Shown here in pieces: positions 62,831-64,000 of a stretch of 64,000 nucleotides of DNA. The notes under the pieces are model-generated. The model was given only the letters and a program-made list of their open reading frames with translations. It ran no database searches and was not told the origin of the DNA. The position numbers were made by a program, and so were the translations under genes. Position 1 is the stretch's first letter. The number at the start of each line of letters is the position of its first letter. This DNA is from Parachlamydia sp. AcF125 (lineage in GTDB: Bacteria > Chlamydiota > Chlamydiia > Chlamydiales > Parachlamydiaceae), in assembly GCF_018342475.1 (NCBI RefSeq), contig NZ_JAEMUD010000002.1, forward strand, positions 186,001-250,000, given 5' to 3'.

Positions 62831-64000
62831 ATGATGTTAGACGTAGGCGGATATGACAGAAGAGATTTTTATCATGCGGGAGAGGTAGACGCAACAGAAT
62901 CAAGTTCTTTATCACCCCGAATAGCGCGCAAAAATTTGGCTCCAGAAGTGAGAGAATACCAATTAGATGAAAATCTTGCCGTAAAGCGCTTCGTAATAAA
63001 TGATCTAGCAAAAAATTTGATTGGTCAAGCTCTTAAAAGCGGGACATTGCACCCAATTGAAAAAGATTTATTTGAAGCTGCCTTTAAAGAATTATCCAAA
63101 AAACCTTCTAGCGAGGCTTTTTTAAAAACTGAACGGAAAAGCTTTCCAGCCAATGTGGTGCTTGTAGATACTTTTGTTAGAGAAAACGATAAAATTAAAA
63201 ACGACAGTGGGAAACCATCTACTCACACCATTTGCCTATGGAAAAAAAAAGAAAATTCTTTCTTGCTGATCGACCCCACTAATTCAAGTTTTACCCAAGA
63301 TTTTGAACGCATTTTAGAAGGTGAGTTCCGGGGCGTTCAGATAGAAATAAACCGACCTAATAAAGGAAAGTTTTACGCTTCAAATCTTGCTTGTCCTTTA
63401 ATAGGAACTGAGCCCGATAAATTTAGAGATTGCATTGACATTGCCCTTAAAATTGCATTTAAGCTAAATGAATCTCACTTAGAATTGGGGTTCAATGGAT
63501 TCACCTTGGAAGCAGACCTTAAGAAAATACAAACTAGCATCAACATTTTGTCCAATCAAAGTGCGGTTAATGAAGAGACATTAGGGAAAGCTAATGCTAT
63601 ATCTTTAAGAGAGTTACAAAGCTCAAATTCAGAAGAAAAAGAACGCGCCCTAAAATTATTAAAGGATAATAAAGAATATATAAAGTCATTAGAAATTCAA
63701 ACGTTACAAGATTTAGAAGATTTGGATAAGGAACGAGAAAAATTAGGTAGGGGCCTGGATGAACTTTTGGAAAGAAACGAGCCAACTTTAAAAATTATTG
63801 GCAGGATTTCGTTTTCTAAATTTAATAAACTTAATCAACTTCAAGATAAAATTGACGAGCTTAACCGAGAACTTGCTGAAGCGCAGGCGTTCCCTAACTT
63901 AAAAATAACACTTGGTAAAGGAGATAAAACAGAGGATTTTTCCAAATTTATTGTAAATGAGGAAGGACACACAGGATTGCATATAGCTGCTAATAACGGG
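62831..64000 (+). CDS. Ankyrin protein with CE-clan protease-like N-terminus, 3' end outside window
   Basis: The frame is open from ATG 62831 to the end of the window: 390 codons, no stop. AAGGA lies about 9 bases before the start. Residues 105-215 resemble CE-clan cysteine proteases and YopJ-type acetyltransferases. A histidine in PSTHTICLW (His132), an aspartate in FLLIDPTN (Asp148) and a cysteine at the head of a helix (RDCIDIALKIAFKL, Cys201) follow the expected order and spacing. Residues 230-370 are coiled coil. The last 15 visible residues (EEGHTGLHIAANNG) begin an ankyrin repeat. Nearby TraD and toxin relics suggest an acquired region. Effector function is inference. Confidence 0.75.
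   Translation, partial: MMLDVGGYDRRDFYHAGEVDATESSSLSPRIARKNLAPEVREYQLDENLAVKRFVINDLAKNLIGQALKSGTLHPIEKDLFEAAFKELSKKPSSEAFLKTERKSFPANVVLVDTFVRENDKIKNDSGKPSTHTICLWKKKENSFLLIDPTNSSFTQDFERILEGEFRGVQIEINRPNKGKFYASNLACPLIGTEPDKFRDCIDIALKIAFKLNESHLELGFNGFTLEADLKKIQTSINILSNQSAVNEETLGKANAISLRELQSSNSEEKERALKLLKDNKEYIKSLEIQTLQDLEDLDKEREKLGRGLDELLERNEPTLKIIGRISFSKFNKLNQLQDKIDELNRELAEAQAFPNLKITLGKGDKTEDFSKFIVNEEGHTGLHIAANNG

Overview
The window looks like chromosomal DNA of an amoeba-associated chlamydia (Parachlamydiaceae: Parachlamydia, Protochlamydia or Neochlamydia type). Three things point there. The run dciA-gyrB-gyrA-tmk-holB is the gene order I know from chlamydial genomes. Citrate synthase and malate dehydrogenase are both present, whereas vertebrate-pathogenic Chlamydia lack citrate synthase. 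The window is also rich in eukaryote-like effector families: F-box, ankyrin, leucine-rich and beta-propeller proteins. Species assignment is inference; no rRNA or tRNA gene was recognised.

Layout. 1-2.6 kb: the 3' part of a DUF11-repeat surface protein and a small outer-membrane-type protein. 2.7-11.1 kb: minus-strand housekeeping block (holB, tmk, gyrA, gyrB, dciA, a ROK sugar kinase). 11.3-16.0 kb: TPR protein, ligA and a SodC-like lipoprotein that lacks most zinc ligands. 16.0-22.6 kb: a 1,270-residue F-box/ankyrin protein between a broken 3' copy of queC and the intact queC, then brnQ. 22.9-32.5 kb: DUF2937 protein and an effector island made by a segmental duplication (two F-box/propeller genes, two Nudix genes, a large AT-hook/coiled-coil protein), then an LRR protein. 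32.6-34.2 kb: DUF423 and RlmI-like genes. 34.4-35.8 kb: transposase remnant, a frameshifted gene and a small U-box-like protein. 36-46 kb: metabolic and housekeeping genes (alpha/beta hydrolase, ribD, acs, cyclophilin, CPBP protease, FAD oxidoreductase, membrane protein, gltA, mdh). 46.5-51.1 kb: two F-box helical-repeat paralogues and two dead IS5-type elements, one with intact inverted ends. 51.4-60.7 kb: queE-queC, an alpha-CTD-like protein, a giant coiled-coil protein, a DUF255/thioredoxin protein and another coiled-coil protein. 60.8-64 kb: relic mobile region (frameshifted antitoxin, YafQ-type toxin-antitoxin pair, TraD fragment) and the start of a long ankyrin protein whose N-terminus resembles CE-clan cysteine proteases.

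How the genes fit together. The housekeeping blocks cover DNA replication and topology, the citrate-malate part of the TCA cycle, acetate activation, riboflavin synthesis and queuosine precursor synthesis. They alternate with islands of putative host-ubiquitin effectors (five F-box proteins, one U-box-like, one CE-clan-like). The islands carry the marks of recent rearrangement: duplications, gene-conversion-like tracts, frameshifts and dead insertion sequences. Effector and nuclear-targeting statements are inference from domain type. Promoters are hexamer matches only.
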